Origin: Gemmatimonadota bacterium
Lineage (GTDB): Bacteria; Gemmatimonadota; Gemmatimonadetes; Gemmatimonadales; GWC2-71-9
DNA length: 5,792 nucleotides
Direction: 5' to 3'
Assembly: GCA_003221075.1 (NCBI GenBank)
Contig: QHUF01000173.1
Span: 1 to 5,792, forward strand
Both the position numbers and the translations under genes were made by a program. Numbering within the stretch: the first letter of the stretch is position 1; every line of letters starts with the position of its first letter. The notes beneath the pieces are model-generated. The model was not told the origin of the DNA. It saw nothing but the letters and a program-made list of their open reading frames with translations, and made no database searches. Positions 1-5,162 of the stretch are shown in pieces.

Positions 1-1392
1 CGGCACCGGAATCAGCGAGCCGTTGTGCGCGACGCAGTTTTCGAGCGGCGTCTGCGGCGCCAGCATCTTGTAATAGCTCTGGAACTGCATCTGGCCGTTG
101 TTCACCGTGAAGAGCGCGTCCGCGCCCCACTCCGGCTTGTCGAACGAGCGGCATTTCGGCTGGCCGCCGCCGCCCCACTCGTCGGAGAAGAGAATCTTGG
201 TGCCGTCGTTGTTGAACGTGGCCGAGTGCCAGTAGGAGAAGTTGGAGTCGGAGACCGCGCCGATGCGGCGCGGATGCGCTGCGTCGCGAATGTCGAGCAG
301 CAAGCCGTAGCCGCCGCACGCGCCACCCGCCAAGCCGATCGCCGGATAGACGGTGATGTCGTGGCACTGATTGGGACCCGTGCGCTGGCGGTTGAGCTGG
401 AACATGCGATCGACGATGCCCTGAATGTTGGTGTGGAGCGCCGCGCTGTCGGCGCCATTGGGCGCCGTCCGGTCGTTGGTTTTCGCAATGCTGTCGAGCA
501 GCGGCTTGGTGAACCGCTGGCCGATCGGCCGCTCCATGCCGAACAGCGTGACGACGAACCCGCCGGCGGCGCGCGCCGAATCGGAGATGCGCTTCGATTC
601 GACGATGTCCTGCTGCTCCTCACCGTGCGTCGGCGGTGGCGCGAGCGAGTCGAAGATGCGCGCGCCGCCGATGACCGCAGCCGTCTGCGGCGCAGCGAGC
701 GGCACCTTGATCACTTCGATCCGGAATAGCGAGCTGTTCGGATTCGAATCGGGCGACTGCCGCACGCACCCCGGCAGCTCCGTTGGCGAGCGCACCGGCG
801 CCGAGCCGGAGACGTAGATGTACACGTTGGCCGGATCGTTCGGATCGACGACGACGGTGTGGGTGTGCGAGCCGCGGCAGGTCTGCACGTTCGCGATGTA
901 CTTCGGACTGCCGATGTCGGTGATGTCGAAGATGCGGATGCCGCGTAGCCGGTCGTGTGAGACCGAGTCGTGCACGCCCGCGGCGCTGCAGTCGAGCCGG
1001 CCGCTGGTGCCTTCGCCGGAGACAAACAGCAGGTTCCGGAACACCGACACGTCGCTCTGTGAGGCTGGGCAGAAATACGCGGCTTTCAGCGTCGGATGGG
1101 ACGGCGACGTGATGTCCCACACTTCGTAGCCGTTGTAGTTGCCCTGGATCACGAAGTTCTTGTAGAACGCAAGATCGGAGTTCGTCGAGCCGACGAATTT
1201 CTCCGACGGCGGCGTGTTGTTGATGAGCCGCAGATTCCAGGACGCGTGGCCGGCGTTCTTCAGTCCCGGCTTGAGGCCGACGCGCGGATCCGGCGTGGGC
1301 GCGACGGTGGAATTGTTCGCGCCGCCCGACGATGCGCAGGCGGCAATCGACACGACGGCGACGGCCTGGAACAACACGCGAAGCGATTTCAT
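1..1392 (-). CDS. LVIVD-repeat surface/periplasmic lipoprotein, C-terminus beyond left edge
   Basis: The minus-strand frame beginning at ATG 1392-1390 stays open for 464 codons and leaves the window without a stop. The N-terminus is a lipoprotein signal: basic MKSLR, a hydrophobic run, then lipobox SIAAC with lipidated Cys19. A Ser/Gly/Pro-rich linker follows to about residue 45. The body carries LVIVD-type beta-propeller repeats (PF08309-like): GYEVWDITSPSHP at 88-100, GIRIFDITDIGSPKYIANV at 151-169, and GYGLLLDIRDAAHPRRIGAV at 361-380. The family-like block YWHSATFNNDGTKILFSDEW sits at 387-406. Mature cysteines at 108, 135, 172, 209, 343, 359, 414 and 453 suggest disulfides, so export is likely. 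Residues about 237-340 are non-repeat, charged and probably helical. The start is supported by an AGGA Shine-Dalgarno overlapping the preceding stop and by the signal peptide. It is the second gene of an operon with the DUF305 gene. Function is unknown; such propellers are usually protein- or ligand-binding scaffolds. Confidence 0.9.
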   Translation of the reverse strand, partial: MKSLRVLFQAVAVVSIAACASSGGANNSTVAPTPDPRVGLKPGLKNAGHASWNLRLINNTPPSEKFVGSTNSDLAFYKNFVIQGNYNGYEVWDITSPSHPTLKAAYFCPASQSDVSVFRNLLFVSGEGTSGRLDCSAAGVHDSVSHDRLRGIRIFDITDIGSPKYIANVQTCRGSHTHTVVVDPNDPANVYIYVSGSAPVRSPTELPGCVRQSPDSNPNSSLFRIEVIKVPLAAPQTAAVIGGARIFDSLAPPPTHGEEQQDIVESKRISDSARAAGGFVVTLFGMERPIGQRFTKPLLDSIAKTNDRTAPNGADSAALHTNIQGIVDRMFQLNRQRTGPNQCHDITVYPAIGLAGGACGGYGLLLDIRDAAHPRRIGAVSDSNFSYWHSATFNNDGTKILFSDEWGGGGQPKCRSFDKPEWGADALFTVNNGQMQFQSYYKMLAPQTPLENCVAHNGSLIPVP

Positions 1393-1406
1393 CGACAATC
1401 CTATCG
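1393..1406 (-). promoter_or_regulatory. Short intergenic linker with Shine-Dalgarno coupling DUF305 and LVIVD genes
   Basis: The minus strand reads CGATAGGATTGTCG and then ATG. TAG (1403-1401) ends the DUF305 gene and overlaps an AGGA Shine-Dalgarno about 7 nt before the LVIVD start. The 8-nt gap and shared bases indicate one transcript and probable translational coupling. Confidence 0.7.
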
Positions 1407-2021
1407 TGGTGAAGTGGGTGCGAAGACGTCAGCGGCGAGCATCCGCTGCATCCGCTCGATTTCGGTCGTCTGATCGGCGAAGACGCTGCTCGCCATCTTG
1501 TACACGGGGTTCTCTTCGCCGGCGCCGGCGGCAAAGAGTCGATTCACCATCGTGATGGCCCCTTCGTGATGCTGGATCATCAGGCGCAGGAACAGCGCGT
1601 CGAAGTCCTCCCCCCGCGCCCGATCGAGCTGCGCCAGCTGCTCGGCGGTGAGCATCCCCGGCATCATGTGCGTGGAGTCCATCCCGGGCATCATCATGTG
1701 TTCGGGATCGGGGTGGGGCACGACCTGCTGGCGGTCACTGAGCCAGTGCGAAAGGAGCGTAATCTCGTCAGTCTGCGCCGCCACGATGCGATCGCACAGC
1801 GTACGCACGGACGGAGACGCAGCGTGGGTAGGCGCCCATTTCGCAATCAGGATCGCCTGCGCGTGGTGGTAGATCATGCCCGACATGAACGCCACGTCAT
1901 CGCCCGTGTAGGCGCGCCGTGCACTGTCGCCGACGGGGGGTGCGAAAGCCTGGGCCGCGGCGGGTTGGATGCCGGTGGCGAGGGCGGCGGCACATGATAT
2001 CCAGAGGGTGAAGCGCGTCAT
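1401..2021 (-). CDS. DUF305-family exported protein, probable metal-binding four-helix protein
   Basis: This encodes 206 residues. Residues 1-25 form a Sec signal peptide with probable cleavage after AAAQA; Cys10 is not in a lipobox. Two DUF305 halves follow. The first has FMSGMIYHHAQAI at 45-57. The second has LFLRLMIQHHEGAITM at 143-158 and then a helix containing DQTTEIERMQRML at 183-195. The family hallmark is paired M-I-x-H-H motifs (H52/H53 and H151/H152) in a helical bundle. Between the halves lies a Met/His-rich linker with HMMMPGM (108-114) and HMMPGM (118-123), resembling copper-binding sequences. The cyanobacterial copper protein CopM belongs to this family, so periplasmic copper binding or tolerance is plausible but not shown here. 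The ATG at 2021 is chosen because the signal peptide starts there and a promoter lies just upstream; the frame is open further upstream, but that stretch shows no signal peptide. It is the first gene of an operon, 8 nt ahead of the LVIVD lipoprotein. Confidence 0.93.
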   Translation of the reverse strand: MTRFTLWISCAAALATGIQPAAAQAFAPPVGDSARRAYTGDDVAFMSGMIYHHAQAILIAKWAPTHAASPSVRTLCDRIVAAQTDEITLLSHWLSDRQQVVPHPDPEHMMMPGMDSTHMMPGMLTAEQLAQLDRARGEDFDALFLRLMIQHHEGAITMVNRLFAAGAGEENPVYKMASSVFADQTTEIERMQRMLAADVFAPTSPR

Positions 2022-2029
2022 GCTGCCGG

Positions 2030-2057
2030 ATTCTACCACGTCTGCAGACGAGTGCAA
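2030..2057 (-). promoter_or_regulatory. Sigma70-like promoter of the DUF305-LVIVD operon
   Basis: On the minus strand TTGCAC (2057-2052) is followed by a 16-nt spacer and TAGAAT (2035-2030). These hexamers match TTGACA at four positions and TATAAT at five. The last -10 base is 8 nt from the ATG at 2021, so transcription would begin at or within about two bases of the start codon. No convincing Shine-Dalgarno lies between, which fits a leaderless mRNA. The call rests on sequence matching only. Confidence 0.6.
2039..2050. promoter_or_regulatory. Perfect 12-bp palindrome in the promoter spacer, candidate operator
   Basis: CGTCTGCAGACG is identical to its reverse complement and lies wholly within the -35/-10 spacer of the DUF305 promoter. 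A dimeric regulator bound here would directly affect polymerase. A palindrome of this length is expected about once by chance in a window of this size, so only its position makes it notable. Confidence 0.4.
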
Positions 2058-2099
2058 CGTGCTCGGCTCCCTCAACTCGCGCAGTTTCAAAAAGCGCCG

Positions 2100-2105
2100 T
2101 AGTCT
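2100..2105 (+). promoter_or_regulatory. -10-like TANNNT box placed for leaderless transcription of the NTF2-like gene
   Basis: TAGTCT keeps the three most conserved -10 positions (T, A and final T). The seventh base after it, the usual start-site distance, is the A of the ATG at 2112. No Shine-Dalgarno is visible upstream of that ATG and no good -35 was found. This resembles the TANNNT-only leaderless promoters known from Deinococcus-like bacteria, but the hexamer is short and could be chance. Confidence 0.4.
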
Positions 2106-2111
2106 ACACGC

Positions 2112-2588
2112 ATGATGAGATCGCTCAGCCTCTGCCTCGTGAGCAGTGCACTCGCGCTCGTCGTCACCGCTTGCCGGCCCTCGGCGCCTCCGGCCGACGA
2201 CGTCGCGGCAGATCGTGCGGCGGTCGACGCCGCGCTCGAGGAGTACCGTCAGGCCTGGCTCCAGGGCGATACGGCCATGGCGCTGCGCCGGGTCTCTGGC
2301 GATGTCAGGTTCTTGTTTCCCGGCACTCCAGACCTGGATAGCGCGGCCGTGCACGAGCTGGTGATCTCGGAAATGGCGAAATACCGCATCCCGTCGCTTA
2401 CGCTCAAACGCGCCGATTTCTTCGTCGCCGGCTCTTACGCCGTGGACATCGGCACGTACGACGAGATTCAGGCTCCCAAGACTGGCGCGCCGATTCACGG
2501 CACGGGCCGCTACATGACCGTCTGGCGCCGCGAACCTGGCGGATGGCGTATCTGGCGATTCATGATCAATGAGCCGCCGAAAAGTTGA
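2112..2588 (+). CDS. NTF2-like (DUF4440/SnoaL-type) lipoprotein
   Basis: This encodes 158 residues. It begins with a lipoprotein signal peptide: Arg3, a hydrophobic core to residue 20, lipobox VTAC and lipidated Cys21. A short Pro/Ala linker leads to an NTF2-like fold. An N-terminal helix spans about 31-50, with AWLQGDTAMALRRVSGDVRFLFPG at 48-71, the usual place where these proteins go from helix to the first strand. Beta strands follow, ending in GRYMTVWRREPGGWRIWRFMINE at 132-154, the typical G-x-Y-x-x-V-W-R...W-R-I finish of DUF4440 proteins. Length fits a single domain plus signal. These folds form a cone-shaped pocket and may be enzymes or binders; no catalytic set is obvious, so substrate is unknown. 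The gene begins ATGATG, leaving two adjacent start options, and diverges from the DUF305 operon across 90 nt. A hairpin follows it. Confidence 0.85.
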   Translation: MMRSLSLCLVSSALALVVTACRPSAPPADDVAADRAAVDAALEEYRQAWLQGDTAMALRRVSGDVRFLFPGTPDLDSAAVHELVISEMAKYRIPSLTLKRADFFVAGSYAVDIGTYDEIQAPKTGAPIHGTGRYMTVWRREPGGWRIWRFMINEPPKS

Positions 2589-2602
2589 ACGCACCTTGAG
2601 CC

Positions 2603-2638
2603 TTGGTTATCCGTGCGCTTCAGCGCACGGATAACCAA
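2603..2638 (+). repeat. Perfect 16-bp inverted repeat with 4-nt loop, terminator-like hairpin
   Basis: TTGGTTATCCGTGCGC (2603-2618) is the exact reverse complement of 2623-2638, separated by the loop TTCA. It begins 14 nt after the stop of the NTF2-like gene, so it could end or protect that transcript. No T-tract follows on the plus strand, so intrinsic termination is not assured. An alternative is a dispersed REP-like palindrome; only one copy is present in this window. Confidence 0.6.
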
Positions 2639-2682
2639 CCTCCGATCACATCTCCCATCCGTTGTGTCGTTTAGCGCTCTCC

Positions 2683-2710
2683 TAGTTGCATTTTTTAACG
2701 CGTTTACAAT
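2683..2710 (+). promoter_or_regulatory. AT-rich island with possible promoter for the DUF2167-Spondin_N operon
   Basis: Within GC-rich surroundings, about 2683-2717 is strongly AT-rich and includes TACAAT at 2705-2710, a good -10 match. The best -35 at normal spacing is only TAGTTG (2683-2688, 16-nt spacer); TTGCAT at 2686-2691 is better but too close. Predicted transcription would start near 2717, giving a leader of about 55 nt that contains the Shine-Dalgarno at 2763. It is the only promoter-like sequence seen before the three-gene operon. Confidence 0.45.
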
Positions 2711-2762
2711 GTTGTTACCGCTGAAAAGCGCCCCTCCGCTCTCTCTGCGCACTCTATTCGCT

Positions 2763-2767
2763 GGAGG
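2763..2767 (+). promoter_or_regulatory. Shine-Dalgarno fixing the DUF2167 start
   Basis: GGAGG lies 4 nt before the ATG at 2772. It decides the start against the in-frame ATG at 2613, whose extra 53 codons would overlap the hairpin and the AT-rich promoter region and put a non-signal-like stretch before the signal peptide. Confidence 0.75.
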
Positions 2768-2771
2768 TTGC

Positions 2772-3623
2772 ATGATCGCGCGTTCGATCATTTCCCGTCT
2801 CGCCGTTTGTCTCGCCTTGTTGCCCGCGGCTGCTGCGGCGCAAGCGGACAAGATCCCCTGGGCCAGGGGACCGGCGAAGGGCGCGCTCGGGTCGGAGGCG
2901 ACGATCAACGTCCCCGCCGGCTGCCTCTTCACCGGGAGGGACGGGGTCAAGACGTTCCTCGCGGTGACCGAAAACCCGGTCTCCGGGAACGAGCGCGGCG
3001 TCATCATGTGCCAGTCGGAAGCGTCGCCGGACCCGTGGTTCGTGCTCTTTTCTTACGACCAAAGCGGCTACGTGCGCGATGACGAGGGCTCGAACCTCGA
3101 CGCCGACGCGATCCTCGAATCGGTGCGCCGCGGCACCGAGGAGGCGAACCGGGAACGGAAGCGGCACGGCTGGAGCACGCTCTCGGTCGACGGGTGGGCG
3201 ACCAAGCCGTTCTACGATCGCGCGACGAACAACCTGACCTGGGCGATCACCGCGCACGACAACACGGGCGGCCGGACCGTCAACCACTCTGTGCGGCTGC
3301 TCGGCCGCGGCGGCGTGATGCACGCGGACCTGGTGACGACGCCGGAGCAGCTCAACAGCCTCGTGCCCACCTTCAACGGGATGATTGGCGGCTACACCTA
3401 CTCGCCCGGGTTCAAGTACGCCGAGTGGCGCAGCGGCGACAAAGTCGCGGCGTACGGTCTGACCGCGCTCGTGGCGGGCGGCGCCGGGGTCGCGCTCGCG
3501 AAGTCGGGGTTGCTCGTCAAGTTTTGGAAGCTGATCGTGGTGGGGGTTGGCGCGGGTTTGGCTGCCTTGAAACGGATGTGGGCCAGGATCACCGGTAAAG
3601 GGAACGAGATGCACGCAGAGTGA
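2772..3623 (+). CDS. DUF2167 (COG4714-type) exported, membrane-anchored protein
   Basis: This encodes 283 residues. A Sec signal peptide covers residues 1-25 (Arg-containing start, hydrophobic core, AAAAAQA end). The rest closely follows the DUF2167 pattern from memory of the family: GSEATINVP (40-48), TENPVSGNERG (66-76), WFVLFSYDQSGYVRDDE (89-105), LDADAILESVRRGTEEAN (109-126), GWATKPFYD (141-149), LTWAITAHD (155-163), VNHSVRLLGRGGVM (170-183) and YSPGFKYAEW (210-219). It then has two C-terminal hydrophobic segments at about 224-243 and 247-266, joined by Lys-bearing KFWK. A basic tail follows. The family is annotated as a putative membrane-anchored protein without known activity; the globular part should be periplasmic. 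Cys51 and Cys80 might form a disulfide. The TGA stop overlaps the GTG start of the next gene, indicating translational coupling. Confidence 0.92.
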   Translation: MIARSIISRLAVCLALLPAAAAAQADKIPWARGPAKGALGSEATINVPAGCLFTGRDGVKTFLAVTENPVSGNERGVIMCQSEASPDPWFVLFSYDQSGYVRDDEGSNLDADAILESVRRGTEEANRERKRHGWSTLSVDGWATKPFYDRATNNLTWAITAHDNTGGRTVNHSVRLLGRGGVMHADLVTTPEQLNSLVPTFNGMIGGYTYSPGFKYAEWRSGDKVAAYGLTALVAGGAGVALAKSGLLVKFWKLIVVGVGAGLAALKRMWARITGKGNEMHAE

Positions 3624-4411
3624 CGATCGTTTTCCTCGCGCTGCTCACGCTCATCGAAGGCGTGCGGCGCGTGCCACGCGGGTCCGTGGTTCTCCACCGC
3701 GTGTTGTTCGGACCGTGGGCCGTCGAGCCGCCCGAGCCGGGTGAGCGGCTGCGTCTCCCAGCGTGGTGGTCGCCGCTGATGAGCGCGATCGTGCTCGCCC
3801 CGCGCACGCAATACGAGCGCACCGATGCCGCTGCACTGCGAGCGCAGCTCGAGGGACGCGCGCTCTACACCGCGCTGTTCGACCTGCGCCTGCTTGGCGT
3901 CGTGGAGCTGTTCGTGTTGGTGCTCGGCCTGCCGTTCGCGCTGCAGCGGTTTGGGGCGCTGGGATTCTTCGCCGCGCTGGGCGCGGTGCTGCTGCTCTGT
4001 ATGACGATCTTCATCGCGCTGGCGCTCAGCACCCACGCCCTCGGCAAACCGTGGCGCGCGGCGCTGCGCTGGTCGTTGCCCTATCTGTCTCCCTTCGCGG
4101 CGCCGCGGAGCGCCGAGGCGCTGCTCGAAGAAACGCTGCGCGACGTGGCGCCGTCGGTCGCGAGCAGCGCCCTGCTTCCCGGGGACGCGTTTCTGCGCTG
4201 GGTCCGGCCGATCGTGTACGACGCCACGAACGGGCGAGAAGTCGACCGCCGCCTGCTCGAAGGGCTCAACCTGCAGACGCTGCGTGCATCCCTGGCGTCT
4301 CACAATGGAAAGGGGATGTGGTGCCCGCGCTGCGGTGCCACATTCGTCCAGGGAGAATCGTGCTCCGAATGCGATATTCCACTCGTCCTAGCGGGAACCC
4401 CTTCCGCGTAA
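3620..4411 (+). CDS. Membrane protein with C-terminal zinc ribbon, unknown function
   Basis: I do not recognise this 263-residue family. The start is GTG at 3620, overlapping the DUF2167 TGA by four bases; no nearby alternative fits better. A mildly hydrophobic N-terminus (2-12) is followed by a region rich in Pro and Arg (15-80) that includes RVPRGSVVLHRVLFGPW (17-33). Two strong membrane segments follow at about 91-108 and 112-136. A second soluble part has an amphipathic, Glu/Arg-rich stretch (163-176) and FLRWVRPIVYD at 191-201. The end is a compact zinc ribbon: C235-P-R-C238 and C248-S-E-C251, ten residues apart. This type of ribbon normally sits in the cytoplasm, which would place both termini inside with a hairpin through the membrane. 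It lies between DUF2167 and Spondin_N genes in one operon, so it may help sense, insert or assemble the exported partners; that is inference. Codon pattern is like its neighbours. Confidence 0.85.
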   Translation: MTIVFLALLTLIEGVRRVPRGSVVLHRVLFGPWAVEPPEPGERLRLPAWWSPLMSAIVLAPRTQYERTDAAALRAQLEGRALYTALFDLRLLGVVELFVLVLGLPFALQRFGALGFFAALGAVLLLCMTIFIALALSTHALGKPWRAALRWSLPYLSPFAAPRSAEALLEETLRDVAPSVASSALLPGDAFLRWVRPIVYDATNGREVDRRLLEGLNLQTLRASLASHNGKGMWCPRCGATFVQGESCSECDIPLVLAGTPSA

Positions 4412-4412
4412 C

Positions 4413-4416
4413 GGAG
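4413..4416 (+). promoter_or_regulatory. Shine-Dalgarno of the Spondin_N lipoprotein gene
   Basis: GGAG lies 6 nt before the ATG at 4423, inside the 11-nt gap after the zinc-ribbon gene's TAA. It selects this start over earlier codons in the same open frame, which only shadow the preceding gene. Confidence 0.7.
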
Positions 4417-4422
4417 ACCGTC

Positions 4423-5115
4423 ATGCGTCCGATGATCGCGATCGCTTTGCTCAGTGTGATTGCCTGTGGCAAGGGTTCTTCCAACAGCGCGGCCCCACCC
4501 GCCGCGACGAAGCCCGCGATGCCGGCGGGTCCGGTCGAGTACCGGGTAATCGTCAAGAGCACCTGGACCAAGGTGTCGCACCCGTTCGAGTACCCGTCGG
4601 GCGCGCATTTCTCCGGCATGATCGGGGCGTCGCACAATGCGAAGTACTCGATCTTCGCGATCGGACGCCGGCCGACGCCGGGGCTCGAGCGCCTCTCGGA
4701 GGAGGGGAAGCACTCGCCCCTCGACACCGAGATCCGCACCGCCATCGATCAGGGCAACGCGCTCATGTTGTTCGAATCGGGGGGTCTCAACAACTGGAGA
4801 GACTCGATGGTCGCGACCGTGCGCGTCGATCCCGCGCATCCGCTCGTCTCGGTGGTCAACATGATCGCCCCGAGCCCCGACTGGTTCACCGGGGCGTCGG
4901 ACATCAACCTCGCCGAGAACGGCGCCTGGATCACGCGGCGCACGGTGGCGCTCTACGCCTATGACTCGGGCGGCGACGACGGGACGACCTACAAAGCCAA
5001 GGACAAGGACACCAATCCCAAGAAGGCGACGACGCGCGCCACGAACCGGCACTTCGTCTCGCACGGCCGGGTCAAACCGGTGGCAACGGTGACCTTCGTC
5101 AGGAAAACGTCGTAG
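4423..5115 (+). CDS. Spondin_N-domain lipoprotein
   Basis: This encodes 230 residues. A short lipoprotein signal ends in lipobox VIAC with lipidated Cys15, followed by a Ser/Ala/Pro linker to about residue 36. The remainder is one Spondin_N domain (PF06468). Landmarks are YRVIVKSTWT (40-49), HPFEYPSGAHFSGMIGASHN (53-72), GLERLSEEGKHSPLDTEI (87-104), HPLVSVVNMIAPSPDWFTG (139-157), an acidic/Asn stretch around D160-E165, LYAYDSGGDDGTTY (177-190) and DTNP (196-199). The domain is best known from eukaryotic F-spondin and mindin, where it is an extracellular adhesion module with a C2-like fold. Bacterial copies are commonly secreted or anchored, with unknown partners. The C-terminal stretch is basic (Lys/Arg/His-rich, 191-218). 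It is third in the operon after DUF2167 and zinc-ribbon genes and ends just before a strong terminator. A binding rather than enzymatic role is likely. Confidence 0.92.
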   Translation: MRPMIAIALLSVIACGKGSSNSAAPPAATKPAMPAGPVEYRVIVKSTWTKVSHPFEYPSGAHFSGMIGASHNAKYSIFAIGRRPTPGLERLSEEGKHSPLDTEIRTAIDQGNALMLFESGGLNNWRDSMVATVRVDPAHPLVSVVNMIAPSPDWFTGASDINLAENGAWITRRTVALYAYDSGGDDGTTYKAKDKDTNPKKATTRATNRHFVSHGRVKPVATVTFVRKTS

Positions 5116-5121
5116 AAAACC

Positions 5122-5162
5122 AGATCCCACTCTCCAACATCCGGAGAGTGGGATCTTTTTTT
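5122..5162 (+). terminator. Intrinsic terminator, probably bidirectional
   Basis: AGATCCCACTCTCC (5122-5135) pairs perfectly with 5143-5156 around a 7-nt loop, and seven T follow on the plus strand (5156-5162). It starts 6 nt after the Spondin_N stop. On the minus strand the hairpin begins immediately after the DUF1111 stop and is followed by GG and then TTTT, so it can also serve the convergent gene, though with a weaker T-tract. Confidence 0.95.

Noticed and set aside
25..729. Plus-strand 234-residue open frame
   Set aside because: It is rich in Arg/Ala/Val with no domain or signal, and lies antisense to the clear LVIVD lipoprotein. It is a GC-rich shadow.
620..1534. Minus-strand 304-residue open frame
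   Set aside because: It is out of frame with the LVIVD gene, Arg/His-rich and low in recognisable motifs, and it overlaps the end of the DUF305 gene.
2022..2594. N-terminal extension of the DUF305 frame to 2594
   Set aside because: The extra 191 codons are antisense to the NTF2-like lipoprotein, and the signal peptide and promoter place the start at 2021.
2613..2771. N-terminal extension of the DUF2167 frame
   Set aside because: It would include half of the hairpin and the AT-rich promoter region, and it lacks a Shine-Dalgarno. The signal peptide begins at 2772 behind GGAGG.
2754..3614. Minus-strand 286-residue open frame
   Set aside because: It is antisense to DUF2167, with repetitive Arg/Val/Ala composition and no domain.
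3398..4303. Minus-strand 301-residue open frame rich in Gln, Arg and Glu
   Set aside because: It is antisense across two well-supported operon genes, and its composition is what the complement of Leu/Ala-rich GC-rich coding gives.
3763..4422. Fusion of Spondin_N with a long upstream domain in the same frame
   Set aside because: The upstream 220 codons are an Arg/Ala-rich shadow of the zinc-ribbon gene. A lipobox and Shine-Dalgarno set the start at 4423.
4300..5130. Minus-strand 276-residue open frame
   Set aside because: It is antisense to the Spondin_N gene, has no motif, and would start inside the terminator hairpin.
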